In this document: one piece after another, positions 28,720-41,431 of the stretch
Layout: each line of letters begins with the position of its first letter
How positions within the stretch are numbered: the first letter of the stretch is position 1
Assembly: GCA_009103225.1 (NCBI GenBank)
Contig: RHPI01001116.1
Span: forward strand, 589,286 to 653,285
From: Chlorokybus atmophyticus
Lineage: Eukaryota > Streptophyta > Chlorokybophyceae > Chlorokybales > Chlorokybaceae
DNA length: 64,000 nt
Reading direction: 5' to 3'
Made by a program: the position numbers and the translations under genes
Notes under the pieces: generated by a model
Told to the model about the DNA's origin: nothing
Databases searched by the model: none
Seen by the model: only the letters and a program-made list of their open reading frames with translations

Positions 28720-30453
28720 CTCTCCATCCAGCTGCTGTAGAAGATGCGGGTTGGATGATCAACCAGATGTGAACCGTCAAATGAATAAAGCTTACTCTCT
28801 GTGATAGTACTAGTTGACAGCAGCAACACCATGCTGTCGCATACTTGGCAAGCTGCAGCTACTCATTAGCTCACTCACTCACTCAATCATTCACTCACTG
28901 CCGTTGACATCACCAGAAAGCAGCAGCATTTCATGTCTATGCAAAATCGTATTGCTGCAAAGCATGGCGCATGCATGCCTACAAGTAAGTTTGAAATACA
29001 CTTTATGAAATTTGCAATGGCTGTAGGCGGCACAAGTGTGAGCCCTGTGCTAGATTGTAGAATTTTCTCGCTATTCGCTATGAGTTTTGAATGTTAGACA
29101 ACAGCTTCAGCGAGGTTGCTTGCGAACCAACATGTATACACAGCGCTCTCATGCTTTTTCAGTTGGGGTTGCGGCAAACCAGCAATGCACGTTGTCCGGC
29201 CGGCGGCAGCAACACACAAGCAAGCAAACAACCCAACACATGACCCGACGATTGGAGCAACAATGCACAACCCCTGATTGTGCACAGTATGATAAGCACT
29301 CTTGTGCTGCTGATGCTTTTATGAACACAAGTGCGTGCCTGTGTGGCCGCCAACACTGACAACGCCACCGCTGCCGCCGCCGCCCTTGACCGTGACGGGC
29401 TGCAGGCTTGACGGATTATTACAGGCCGACTGCATCATTCTCATCTCGGCTCTCCTGAGACCACTGGTCCCAGAACCGGGTTTTCTCTGTGTGGGTCCTG
29501 GTCGAGTTGAGGTTGAAAGCCCGCTACTTGACTGGAAAGTAATGGACCTGGAAGGAAAGGGAACTCAGATGGTAGACTCTGATCTGGTCACTACTAGTCT
29601 ATCACTAATAGACTAGTCTATTAGTGATGGACTCTCGAAAAATGAGAGTCCATTACTTTACATGCTAAACTTGAAGCGTTAATGAGATTGATTTAAGTCT
29701 AGATGTATTTAATGTTCAAGCGCACATATGGTCAATACATATAACATTTGAATTTCGTCTGCACGACATAGACACACTCGCAATTAGGTTACCTCACGGG
29801 GCGTGTGCATTATATCATTCGCATGCTGTACTATTAACAACATTTAATTGACTAGCACACAAGTACCGTACTTCAGATGTTGAGTTATGCAGATGATTAA
29901 GATGTTAGATCGGTCGGCACTGATGTAGTTGATAATTTGCGCATTTACTATTATATTCGCGATGAAACGCGCATTTCAAGACCCTCCCCACCCCCCCTCC
30001 CTCGTGCGCGTGCGCGAAATGGCAGCTCACTACTTGCCTTCAATGCATACACGTCAAATATGCATGTACCCGTGCACATGCACATGCACATGCTGGTTTA
30101 CCCTAAGCACCATACTCACTCAACACACAATGATGATGTGTGCACGGGGTGCATGCGACGCATTGAATACATGCGCGTTATTATCTACTTGCTGCTCTCG
30201 GACTGTAGTGCATACTACCGTACAAAACGGAGGCGCAACAAAGTCAAACCTTCATCGCCTTTCATGTTTCGTAACCAAAGAGATGCTCCGCCGAAAGTCT
30301 GTACCCATGCGGCTTATTCTGATGGCAGGGACTCAAGACGAACATAGCTTTGAGATTGGAAAGCAGCACAATGTGGCGAGGAGTGTGGGCTTGGCGCCAT
30401 GAAGGCACAAATCACAGACATTGAGCTTGGTCTTGCCATCCTTCAGGTACGTT
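28720..30453. other. Gene-free interval with nested inverted repeats
   Basis: No coding exon supported. A CCGCCG run near 29370 and a nested foldback at 29534-29661 are the only notable structures. A TGCACATGCACATG run lies near 30070. Confidence 0.45.
29534..29661. repeat. Nested foldback of three inverted repeats
   Basis: The outer arms GGAAAGTAATGGA (29534-29546) and TCCATTACTTTA (29650-29661) are inverted copies. Inside is a perfect 28-bp palindrome (29601-29628, centred on ACTAGT), and then a hairpin with arms GGACTCTC (29629-29636) and GAGAGTCC (29644-29651). The whole can fold into a branched hairpin of about 130 bp, as expected of a foldback or MITE-like insertion. No target-site duplication was confirmed. 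Confidence 0.7.
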
Positions 30454-32375
30454 TCAAACAACCTCTTGAATGCGGTATGCGGTGGTGCCTTGGTGGCGAT
30501 GGGAGCTTCGCATCACCATCTCTGCCACCAATCCAAGGGAGAGAAACTGCAGCGGTTGCTCGTTAGTCACAGCTGGTCGATCAAACATGTTGGAGCTATG
30601 AAACCAATCAAAGACAATTTCCCTCAAGTTGTAACATCTTGAGGTAACTAGCACTATTGCATTTACTCCACGTTTCTCACCTGTGCACCAGACAGTGTAA
30701 GGAGCAGAGTGACCACAACGAGGTTCCCACTGCTCGTAACAACATGACCTGTGCTTTGCTGAACTGCGCGTGTAGCTGCCAACACAAGCGCGCAAACAGC
30801 AACCGCAGCTGATCCAGCCAAGCAAGCCAGCCCCGCCATGCCAAAGAAGTGTGCCGGCCTATCGGCATACTTGCGCAGGAAGAGTACCGTCAACAGGTCC
30901 AACAGCACGCGAGGTGTGCGTGTCAACGCCCCATACCTGAGGCATACATGCTAGTTACCAGCTGGCAGCTATTTGGCACTAATGCTGACACTGGCTCACA
31001 GCAGCAACATAGATACTGTTGCTGGCCAAGTTCGCGGTGCTTGCCTTACTTGGAGCGACCAAACTCTCTGGCATGATGCGTGACAGGCATCTCTGTGATG
31101 GTTGCACCTTCAATCGCTGCCAGTGCCGGGATAAAGCGGTGCATCTCGCCGAGCATGTGCAAGGGCAATCGCATTGCTAATGACGACCTGTAGGCCTTGA
31201 GACTGCACCCGTAGTCATGCAGCTTTACCTGCATGTGCATCCGTATTCAGCTTTGCTTACACATGTTGCCCATGCAACCTCACAAGTAGATTGGACTTTG
31301 GTTCTGCTTACCCCTGTTAGCGTGCCGATCAGCCAATTGGCAACGCGCGATGGAAGAGTGCGGGTAAGCACGTCGTCCTTGCGATCTTTGCGCCAGCCGC
31401 ACACCATGTCATACCCGCCATCACTGAGAGTGCCACCGAAACCCCATGGTTGCATTGCAGAGGTGCTTGTCTGATGGCCATTTACAAGGCAGTTGAGCAG
31501 CGCTGGTATGTCTGCTGGGTCATTCTGCAAGTCGCCATCCATTGTGACCACAAGTGACCCGGCAGCCTGCGCCAAGCCTGCAAAGCTCTGGATGTCAAGT
31601 TGTTCAGTGCTGCGCACGCATGACAATACTTGTAGCACTACCACGCGCAAGTTGCAGGCATTGACAACAAAGTTGGAACTCGACCATGCAGGCCTGGTCA
31701 TCCTTCACGTGAGATAGGCGTAACTTTGGTATACTCACCTGCAGACATTGCAGCTGTTTGGCCGTAGTTACGTACGAATATAACTGCTTTCAGGTCCTCT
31801 CGCCTAGACGCCAGTTGCTTCAGCAACGTTGTTGTTCCTATGCGTTATGACAAAGCATTTGGTCACAACTTTGTATTCACGTCAAGACAATTGTGCTCAG
31901 CATGCACATCCGTCTTGCGAGAGAACAGAAACAGTCTGATGACAAGAAAGCTGGGAAGCCTTACCATCTCTGGACCCGTCGTCTACGCAAATGATCTCGT
32001 ATGGTCGTTGCTGCATGCACATCGCTTGTGCTATCCGTTCGATCAGAGGCACCAGGCTCTCCTTCTCGTTGTAAACTGGCACGACAATGCTCACCTGTGA
32101 ATGAGTGCATGCAATCAAATATCGACAAAGCACCCGCTACAATCGACTGCCTTAATTGACATTCAACTCACCAACTGTTCTGTCCTCGCAGACTTGCTCT
32201 CTGCACGTTCGGAATTAACACTGAAGCTTGCACGGCAAGTAATTGACCTGCTTGCATGCCGTCCCGCTGAATGCCTAGACGGCCAGCTTCCATTTGCCCT
32301 ACGCAACCGCAGTGGCGTGGCAATGCGTCGTCCGCACATTACATACTGAAGACCTGCAGCCCGTAGCACAACCAT
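30454..32375 (-). CDS. Family 2 glycosyltransferase, polyprenyl-phosphate sugar synthase type (DPM1/GtrB-like)
   Basis: Seven exons (32375-32172, 32094-31965, 31837-31739, 31577-31312, 31228-31050, 30936-30681, 30546-30454) join in phase to 408 residues. After a basic, Ser/Arg-rich leader of about 65 residues that looks like an organelle transit peptide come VSIVVPVYNEKESLVPLIER, ICVDDGSRDG, RNYGQTAAMSAG and TMDGDLQNDPADIPALLN; the DGD of the last (about 158-160) is the metal/nucleotide-sugar DXD site. HDYGCSLKAYR and GRSKYGALTRTPRV follow, then two hydrophobic helices (about 305-330 and 345-375). The layout is that of GtrB-like enzymes, which transfer a sugar to polyprenyl phosphate. Sugar and compartment are unknown. 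Exon 4 carries about 18 extra residues after LVNG, so a missed intron there is possible. Confidence 0.85.
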
Positions 32376-33406
32376 GGCACTCCTTGCCGTGCTGACCTGC
32401 TGCAAGCTGGTACTTGCACCACCCTAACTGCATGCGAGAGCGGACAACAGTTCAAGGCATGCCCTCAGCAGACAAAACCCGTCATCGCCACCGCCGCTGC
32501 CATGCCAGAGCGTAAACAGTACTGCCAGCTGGCGACGTCAGCTCATCAGCTCAGCGAATGGAATGAATGTGCAACCCCGATTCCGCAGCATAGTTTTGGG
32601 CCTTTTAGGCTTTCAGGGGAATGACTTCGGACATTGCCTGAGTGTACAGCCGGATATCCTGTAGTTAATTTGCGAATGTACGCAAAGATGCAAACATCGT
32701 TGCAAGGCCAGGAAAACGTTTTCAAGGAGCGTCGCCGCGCAGCGTGCCGAAGAATTGGCCTAGTGCTCGGCTGTGGCACACAGGAGGTGGTGAGCAGTAG
32801 CAGCTTGGTGGCGCTGTGTTGACAGCTGGCCTGCGAGAGGTGGGGTGGGGTGAAGGGCTGAGACGGTGTTGGAGTGCAGCAGAATCAGTATGGAACTTCG
32901 CTGAAGGTGTACTGAGCCGGTCTCTGGCTGCGCGGCAATCGCGCAGTCTGGCGTTTGCAGGTGAGGATGACCATTGAGGTTTGCTGTTGATGTAAGCTAC
33001 AGCTTGTTTGGTTGGGTTTCATGCCTACCTGAAGAGCACAAGGCAAGTGCGTTTGAGCGCTTAGCAAGTTCAGTGTATGGCACGCTGGTTTCAATGCACG
33101 AAGCCACCTACACAGGCAGGTACTCGTCAATTCTAGGATGGACACTTCACGTGTGCATGTCGCCCTTTAATAAAAGCAGGCCACAGGCAGCAGCATAAGA
33201 ACTTGCAGCAAGTTTCAAGCTGCGAGCTGCTTGAAAGCTCAAAGCTCAAAGCTCACAGCTCGCAGAACTTTGCTACAGGAACGACCGTATCGTTCATTGT
33301 CGATGCTGCCTGCGTGTGGGTTGCAGACCGCGACTATGCATGTGAATGCTGTCTAACATTCACCACATTCACCAGGTCAGGTAAACAGGAGTGATCAGCA
33401 GGAGAC
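32376..33406. promoter_or_regulatory. Shared upstream region of the divergent glycosyltransferase and WSD genes
   Basis: Both coding regions point away from this 1.03-kb interval. It contains a small inverted repeat with arms CTGCGAGCTG and CAGCTCGCAG around tandem AAAGCTC words (about 33220-33265). A TTCAATAAAAG-like AT word lies near 33165. No promoter element is certain. Confidence 0.4.
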
Positions 33407-36040
33407 ATGAGGCTTCGCTATAAGCGAAAGGAAGTCCATCAGGCAGGGCAGGACTCCACAGTAGATGAAGCCAGTGGCAGTGGTGAAGACGAGCCTCTGT
33501 CTCCCATAGCGCACCTGTGGAAGCGTGCAGATGAAGACTACAAGCACGCAGTCGCCAGCATTGTGCACGGCATCATGCGCATTGACAGCAGCGACGAGTG
33601 TGCAAAGGAGTTTGACACACCCGCATTCCAGCAAGCAGCGCAGGAAAAGCTGCTGGCAAACCCGCGCTTCTGCTGCGTGGTGAGCTCTGTTGACGTTAAG
33701 GTCGACACACACGTTGGCTGTCAATGCATGTATGCTTACCTCACCGAAAGTGTTGCGATGCGATGCGAATGTAATGCTTCTGCTAGCTGTGTGTATCAAC
33801 AGTCACTGTGTCCAGGCCATAGACGGCAACACAAAGTGGAAGCGCGTACCAGTAAACGTGGCTCATCACATACATGCCAGGCTACTACCCTGGCCGGATT
33901 CAATGGTTGCGGCGGACCAGAAGTGGGATGAAGCTGCAGAAGATGCCGCTGTTGAAGAGTACATCAACCTCGTGCAGTCAAGACCAATTGACTCTTCAAT
34001 GCCCCAGTGGGAGGTGTGTCAATGCTTGACTATTGTTGCTGCTGTTGCGTGTGGTTGCTTGCCGTTGTTGTAGAACCTGCTGAGTCGTGTCGCTGCTAAC
34101 TGTAAGCATGGCAGTTGCATTTGTTGTCTAGACCAGACACGCAAGGCACGAGCAGGGCTGTTGCCATTCTTTTCAGGTTGACAGCAGTACATTGCCAGTG
34201 TTACACTACTGCACAAGCCTTGTGTCGGCTGTTAACTTGCATTTATCTTCCAGAGGCCATCACAGCATTGGTGATGGTATCTCGTTGGCGTCACTGTTGC
34301 TGCTGGTCTCAGAGAGAGCAGGTGGCGGCATGCCTCAGTTCCCAACCCAGCACAAGCACCCGCACAGGTGAACTGGGTGTGCATGGCATGCCATTCGGCC
34401 TTGCACCAACACATGTAATGCACTCAATCAGCAAGGTCTCATGCGTGCGAGCCAATGCGTGTGGTACATCGTGTAGTGCGTGCAAGACCGTGTCATTGTG
34501 GGTGCAACACTTGAGCCTTTGGTAGTACTGTAAAACCAGTTCCAAGGTTGGTCCTGGCAGGTCGTGGACAGACAAGCTGCAAAGAATTGGTTACTCATTC
34601 CTGTACACGCTTGCCTCTCTCGGCAAGTTGGTTGGCGTGTTTACAGTCACGCCCGACTCGAGCACACCCTTTAAAGGCGCTCCAGGCGGCGCTACAAACC
34701 CTCGTAAGGTGCGATCTTAACAACAATCCATCACCAGCCATGCAGCCCCCTCAACAATTACTTGCAGGTTGCATTCGCTCCCTGTCTCCCCCTGGCGGAA
34801 TTCAGAGCAGTTGCCTCCAAAAATAATGCCACAATAAACGACATGTTGATGGCGACCGTCGCGCGGGCACAAGATCGGTATGCCTTTGGTAGTGTGCTTC
34901 ATGCTGAATCACTATGTCCAACCATAAGGGTCTTCAATCTCCCACCTGCATTGTGTAGGTACTTGGCCAAGTGGGCTCAGGAGCATGGCGAAGAGTATAC
35001 TGTTGGAAATGAGGTGCCAAGAGTGCGCGCATTGGTGATTGTCAGCAGGCGAACCGGTTTCACTTTTGAGCATCTGGCTAGTCTCACTGCCAGTAAGCGC
35101 GCCTATGGCTGCACACGCTAGTGTCTCAACTGTTTCAAGCAGTTCAAGTGTTCTGACCAAACCTGGATTGCTTTATGGTAAGAGTTCCTTTATCCATTCT
35201 CGCTCAACTTGCAGCTTCGGGTTGGAGAAAGGGTGAATGGGGCAACAAGCTGACTTATGTTCTGCTAAGGCTGCCGGTTGGCACGAGCTCATCGCAGGTA
35301 GTCGCCAAGATTCAGCTTGGCAACATCGCGCGGGCATGTTGCACAATGGCTCAATCTGTTGCATGCATGGTGCAGGAGTGCCTACAACGCGTGGTCGCTG
35401 AGACATCGTGCATCAAGATGTCCTGGGAGGCCGCAATTATAGCCTTGCAAAACCAGTTGGTTGCACTCTTCAGTCCCATGGTAAGAAGCATCAGCTTGTG
35501 TCTCTGTCACTCTCATAACAAACCTGCTTGGTGACGACAATCAACAAATCATGCGCTAAGGCTGACTTGTGTGTGATGTGCTGGGCAGCAAGCAATCCGC
35601 AACGCATACTACTTCATGCATAGTATCACTGCGGTGATTTCCAACATGCCAGGACCCCAGGAGGCCATCTCCGTCACGGGCTTCCCCGTCCGCATGCTGT
35701 CATCATTCGCTTCTGGCTCGCCAACTGCTGTCTCATATCACCTTACAAGCTACAACGGTGCGTGCGTGCGCGCGCTTGTGCAGGCCTGCTTACGCATGCC
35801 TGCATGCGCAGTTGCCGCATGCAGGCATGTGTATAAACTCTTTGTGTGGTGTCGTTGCTTGTTTGTATGCCACCCGTTCCCCTTCTCATTATATTCGTCA
35901 GTCCAGGTTTGGTGCAGCTTTGTATCACCACGGATACAACGGTTGTCCCTGAGCCCACACGTCTGTGCGATGCCTTCTTGGAAGCGTTCAATGAATTCCA
36001 AAATGGTGAAGAAGGTCAGCAACCAGCAGTTGCTCAATAA
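33407..36040 (+). CDS. WSD: Wax ester synthase/diacylglycerol acyltransferase (WSD family)
   Basis: Eleven exons (33407-33679, 33816-34013, 34074-34101, 34132-34176, 34256-34367, 34561-34708, 34768-34877, 34959-35092, 35215-35480, 35589-35757, 35907-36040) join in phase to 538 residues. The catalytic HHxxxDG motif is HHSIGDG at about 183-189. Other WSD blocks: PIDSSMPQWE before it, ATINDMLMATVARA, and in the C-terminal domain EWGNKLTYVLLRLPVG, ITAVISNMPGPQE and GLVQLCITTD. The family esterifies fatty alcohol or diacylglycerol with acyl-CoA, usually at the endoplasmic reticulum. Exons 3 and 4 are only 28 and 45 nt and were set by phase, so residues 158-182 are the least certain part. Which acceptor the enzyme prefers cannot be told. 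Confidence 0.88.
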
Positions 36041-36827
36041 GTTCTGCATGATCAAGGCGAGATCAACTTATCAGCACAACCTGCTGTTGGCACTGGCAGC
36101 CTAGCCAACATGTAGTACAGCTGAAACGTTGTGAATTACGTTTGCGGAGTTGCTTTTTGGTTACATTGTATAGAGCAGTGTTGGTGGTAGCGCTTAGCAG
36201 TAGCATATCTGTGATGTCAACAATGTAATTGTAGATGTTGAATATAAATGAGGAGGTTGGAGCAAGTTTAAGAAATTGCGACTTGCTGTAAGCTCATGCC
36301 TTGTACCTTGACGACAGACCCACCCCACACACGCTCGCGCGTGGCACAGGTAATCAACAATACGCATGTATGCATGCCTAACGGGGAGGTCTAGAGTAGG
36401 GTAGTGTGGTAGGTAAACAGGCAGTAAGTATAGCCCGGTGGTGGTGTATGTGACTGTGTTTGCATGCTGGTTGGTATGCTATGCTGTTTGACATCACGCA
36501 TGTTGCCAATTGTCTCGCGCATATCCTGTACATGGCATACGTGCGTACATGGCGTAGACATACACTGCATAAGTAATCTGTGGACTTGCGTTGCAACACA
36601 ACAAGCCTATCTAACCCATCTTGTTGACCATACTGCAGGACGCAGTGCAGGATTTCACGTGTTATTGTGAACTGCGAGATTGTCAACAATACAAACTCTT
36701 AAGCTGATTCCACCAATTTGCAATCCCATGGAAACCAACAAACGCACCTCACCAGTAAACATGCAGCGCAGGTTGAGCGACAAGGAGGCAGCACACCATC
36801 ACGCACAGCATGGCAATGATATATGAC
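36041..36827. other. Convergent gap between WSD and the carrier gene
   Basis: Both flanking genes end here, so 3' untranslated regions are expected. It contains a dispersed-box copy AGCCCGGTGGT at 36432-36442 followed by GGTGTATGTG. Confidence 0.45.
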
Positions 36828-39127
36828 TCAAGTCCTTGTTCCCAGTCTGTGCTCTGCAGGTTGCGTCTGTTCTAATCGTGCCGCTTCGCTGCGGCCGTGA
36901 GCCAGCAACAACTTTGCCGCGTCATACGTGGCAAGGCGAACTGAGCTGTTGGGAAGGTTCTTTATTGCATTGGCACCAAACCCGCTGTACAAGCCTTGCA
37001 CACCTTTCTCCTTAATAATGCCTGGTCAGAAGAAAGGGTCAAGCATACCATGTAAGCATTGTAAGCAGAGCGAGCAAGCAGTACGAAGTGGCAAGCAGCG
37101 CATGTCTGAACAAATCTGGGTTAACATACTGCGGATTGCCACCCAAACTCACCGCTAACAGCCTGTTGCACAGTGTGGTACGGTGAGCCTCGCATCTGGA
37201 TCTGTCGCCTAACGGTGTCAAGAGGATAGCAAACACCTGATTGCAAACAACCAAAGGTAAAGAGATTTGCAGAGGTTAAGACCATGCCAGGAGAAGGACG
37301 CAAACAGCTGTTTAACCTGGAAGCAAATGAGAGCAATCTCCTCACCTGTAGCAAGAAGAGCTGCCACCAGCCCCGATACAAGGGACGTCGTGGGGTTTTT
37401 CCTAAACTGCTCTGGTGAGGCCTTCTTTAGCCTGCAGATGCATCGAATTGCTTGATTTCACCATCATGATCATCTGCACTTCACAAGCATGACAAGCATG
37501 ACACACGCTGTGAACCCAAAGGCACTTACAAGTCAAATGCAGCAAAATTGATGGCTATATATGGGGCGATGCCAAGGAGAGAGGGCCCGATGCCTTTGTA
37601 CATTGCCAAAATACCCTCTGTCCGAACAATGTTGGAGGCAACCTAATCAAAGTGTGTAACGTGTCAACCCAACCACAAGCTGGAATGATGGACTGATGTC
37701 AGTTCACATCCACTGCAGCCAACTCGTACGACATACCCGCAGCATGGAGCCTGTGGCTGTGGGGTCTACCGCCATGCGGAAGCGGATGGTATCCAGCGGA
37801 TACGTAGCCTGCCCCATCCCAAGTTATGCAATTTGTTTGCGCATGCAGCTGTACAGTTGATACCATTCTGATAGTCAACTAGTCAACCCACTTACCGCGG
37901 TTGACACAATGCCAGCACACGCGCCGGCAGCCAGCCTCTGGTGCAATTGCAGAGGTTTGTCCTTGCCAGCAAACATGCGCTGTTTCCAACGGCACAGAGG
38001 GTAAGTCCACGTTCAAAGAAACGAGTGTCAAGCTGTAGCCCCCAAACACGGGTACATGTGCATCTCACGCAAACTGGGTGCGTACCTTAAAGAATTCATA
38101 CGAGCCTAATTGAATGCCTGTATATGGCAAAATGCGGACGACCTGCAATTCACCCTCCCATGAGACCCGCAGTTGTGATGTTTATGACATGCACGCTGAA
38201 AGGTATGCTTGCAAGGAACGCGACCTGTGGTATGTTTCCCTTCCAAAACGCTAGCACGCCTTCTTGCTTGGCGATGTGAGTAAATGCCTGCGAAGAAAAG
38301 ACATCAGGGGACCTGCCAACCACTGGGCCTATGCTGTCAATCTACTGCGCTTTATGTACCTCAAGAAACCCTGTATTCTTGCCAACAATGCTTCCGGGAT
38401 TGACATGAGAAACCTGCCGACATGTTCTGTTGAGAGATCAGACCAGGAGACCATCAGGGACATGCAAGGACTTTTGCGCCAAGCTTATACTAAGCCCCGT
38501 GTAAGTACAAGCGGAAATGACACCTGCATGCGTGTAGGTGCACATGTGGTATACATTGGCCTAACGCAGATCGCGAGTGCATACACAATCATGCAAGCAT
38601 CAGTGTGCAAACGTGCAGGCAAAAGGCGCATGATTAATGGTAGTTGACATACAATACGTAGGTGCATCAAATTCAGGCTCGTTGCTTCCGTGTACGTATA
38701 TTGCATGTATTGCATGTCACATGTACTCACAACACAGTGTGTGCACGCGCTTGATGATAGTTGTTGCGCACATGTGATTAGCCTAACCATCAGACACGTG
38801 ATCACAGACTGCTCCTGTGCTCCTGTGCTCCTCGCACATGCATGCACATATTGAGGAAGCAGCTACACACACTCGTACTGCAAACTTCTGGTGAAAATGC
38901 ACACAAACTGTTCGAGCAGGTACAACGTGCATGACGTGTTTAGGTGTATCAGACACATTCAATACCTGCAACAGCAGCTTTACTCTATCCAGCGGAGCAG
39001 TTAATGTCTTTGCGACAGCGCCGGCAACAGCACCAGCTGTGAACAAAGCCGCCGGCTCCGGCACATACCCAAGAAAGGCTGTCGGATGCGTTGCAAGTAG
39101 ACTCAACGGAAGCTGCAAACTCCGCAC
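36828..39127 (-). CDS. Mitochondrial-carrier-family protein, plastid adenylate carrier type (5' end unresolved)
   Basis: Exons 39127-38966, 38426-38414 (tentative), 38370-38360, 38287-38225, 38142-38086, 37979-37896, 37808-37737, 37642-37530, 37431-37346, 37236-37153 and 37021-36828 give 312 residues in one frame to the stop. The three carrier signatures are APLDRVKLLLQ, YPLDTIRFRM and YPLDTVRRQIQMRG, with six helices spread over the repeats. FWKGNIPQVVRILPYTGIQL and GFGANAIKNLPNSSVRLATY match the plant envelope/thylakoid ADP,ATP carriers (EAAC/TAAC) better than the mitochondrial ANT. The 11-nt exon is set by phase. The first exon, with the start codon and any transit peptide, was not found. 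The loop after LLLQ is shorter than usual, so another small exon may be missing. Confidence 0.78.
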
Positions 39128-41431
39128 CTGTTTATTACCAATGCACGCACGGTCACTACCATCTGCCGGTTATCAGGAATACTATGACGCTCAGTGAGTC
39201 AACTGTGCGTGTCTGCATGCTCGGGATATCAATGTTTTCGGCAATGTTCACTATACAATTTTTGTTATTTTTGGGGGGTGGCTTACACGACCAGCACTGC
39301 CAAAAAAAACAACGAAGCTATATAGCGTGCACTCCTTACCTAAAACTGACTCACCAAAACCATTTGCCGACGTTGGCAACTGTGGCCAGTATAAATTGAC
39401 AAACATTGTGGTATCACATTGTTAACAATTTGTACAAACTTTGGTGTTGAAATATTCATACCATTCTTTCTGCAAGATCCACACAAGTAAGACGCTTTCA
39501 TTGTGCCAATTGCGCTTCTTGTAGACTGCCGGCATACAAATTGCACTTTCAAAGCTGGAATGACCTAAATTGACTTTTCATTGTAGGTTTAAATGCACAT
39601 GCAACTATCAATGACGTGCAGTAAAGCATTGTTAAAGCTGTGCAAATATTGCACACTCTGTTCTTGCTGCAAGCAATGGTGCATGTACATTGCATGCAAT
39701 GAATTCAAAACAATTCAACACATGCCTGCTGCGTGGTCGTCGCCAGAGCCGCGACAGGAACGGTCTCCAAACCTAATTCAGATTGCCTGGCAGAAAGCCT
39801 CCTGCGCCCGCTGCTGCTGCTCGACAAAACTGCTTGTCGCCCATCTGCGCTGCAGAGCTGTACCGCCAGCTGTCGCGCCTGAGCAACCTCATCGTCCACC
39901 ACCACTTTCAACCTCTGCCACGTGGCGCCCAACACCGCTCCCGCCGCCCCCGCCCCATGCCACTCCCCCATAGCTACCAGGCCACCAGTGCTCCAAGTCT
40001 TATCGAGCTTCGTGTTTAAACAAAAGACATGGATGCAACTAGAACAAGAAGCACCTACAATGTGCCCTCCACACGCACTCGCCCCTCCAACACTGCAGGT
40101 CCCCACCACGCCGACAAGGACAGCAACACCGACACCCGGACACGCACCGCCACCGCCACCACCGCCGCCGCCGCCGCGGAGCGTCAGCTCAGAACGCCAG
40201 CCTCAAATTTAGGCAGCGTGCGCGCAACGTTTTACTCCCGCTTTCATGCACTCGTCTCAACAATAGGGGTAAATCACTGCATTGCAATGCACATGACGTA
40301 GCCTCATCGACCGTCCAATTGGCACAACACGTACCCTGTACAGCGCTGCCGCAGGAGCGAGCGGCGCCACGTACGGAATGGTTTTTCTCTCGTGCATTCA
40401 GCGCTGTTTGGCCAAGTTGGCTGAGCCAACAAGCTGCAAGCTAAAGCTGAAGCTCACCAAGTTACTTACTCGCGTAGCAGCCTGGTGGCCTGGTCTGGCC
40501 TGGCGCTGACGGGGGCGGCCGGTGGGGGCTACGAGGCGGTTCGGCTATTGTATTTCTACGAAGGTGAGTAGGCAAGCGGCTGCTAACGGCTGGTGCATGC
40601 TGTTTCTTACACGTGGCAGCCTGTCCTCCGTGTTGGTTGCAGCACGTGCCGCATGGCCAGCGTAATGCATGTAGTGCAGACAATGCCGCTTGGCTAGCAA
40701 GTTGGGCTGACAATGCTAGGCTGTCTCGTATGCAAACTACAAAGCTCTGCTGTCGTAACGGGTATGGAGCATGTTTGCTTGTCAATGCATGCAGCTGACT
40801 GATCTGGCACGTTTTGCTCGTTTGGACGGAACAGCTTGGCCTAGCTTGACGTTGAACTTGTCAAGATTGCAGCTAAGCTTATTGCTGAAGTTGTCAACTC
40901 GTATTGGTGAGTGAAAGCGTCAGTTTGGCTTATGGTTTCTGGCGTTGCACTCACGTCAAGCAGCCATGCCTTTCACAAAGCTGCATTGTATGGCTCGGAA
41001 TGCATGCCTCCTTACACTCACGGCAAGCAGCCATGCTTTACCAAAGGCTGCATTGTAAGGCTGGGAAAGCATGCCCTTGCGGCACAACTTTTCTTGCTTG
41101 CACATAAACAACTGTTGCTCTCTACAGCATATGGGCGGGCACAGAATGCAATCGCCTGCTTTGCAATGCTGCATGCATGCATGCTTGCGCGTGAGCGTTG
41201 TGTCTTGGTCTCACACACCACCCTGAGGAATATGCTTAATGATGTCAATGAGGTTCAAGCAACAGCTGCTGGACGTCGCACCATTGGCAATGGTGTTGCA
41301 TTCGTTCAGTAGTCGCACGCATGGCCTTCGCGAACAACTGTAGCCTTGTGTTGGCGCTGCATCCTTGAGTACTGTGCTTGGCATGAAAGATGGACATGCT
41401 GATGCTGTATGTCGCTTCATGTGCAGGCAGC
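39128..41431. other. Interval with unresolved 5' exons
   Basis: It should contain the first exon of the carrier (-) and the leader of the Argonaute gene (+). An ACC/CCG-repeat patch at about 40110-40185 encodes Thr/Arg or Pro runs. A frame at 40029-40301 (+) rich in Thr and Arg, and one at 39705-40109 (-), could be coding but match nothing. A tandem duplication lies at 40949-41076. Confidence 0.35.
40949..41076. repeat. Imperfect tandem duplication, period 67 bp
   Basis: Two copies share ACTCACG-CAAGCAGCCATGC, a CTGCATTGTA word, GGCT-GGAA and GCATGCC, at about 40949-41008 and 41016-41076. They differ by about a dozen substitutions and small indels. Confidence 0.75.

Noticed and set aside
39705-40301. 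Overlapping open frames on both strands near a CCG/ACC repeat
   Set aside because: Either could be a first exon of a neighbouring gene, but neither shows a recognised domain or joins in phase with certainty.
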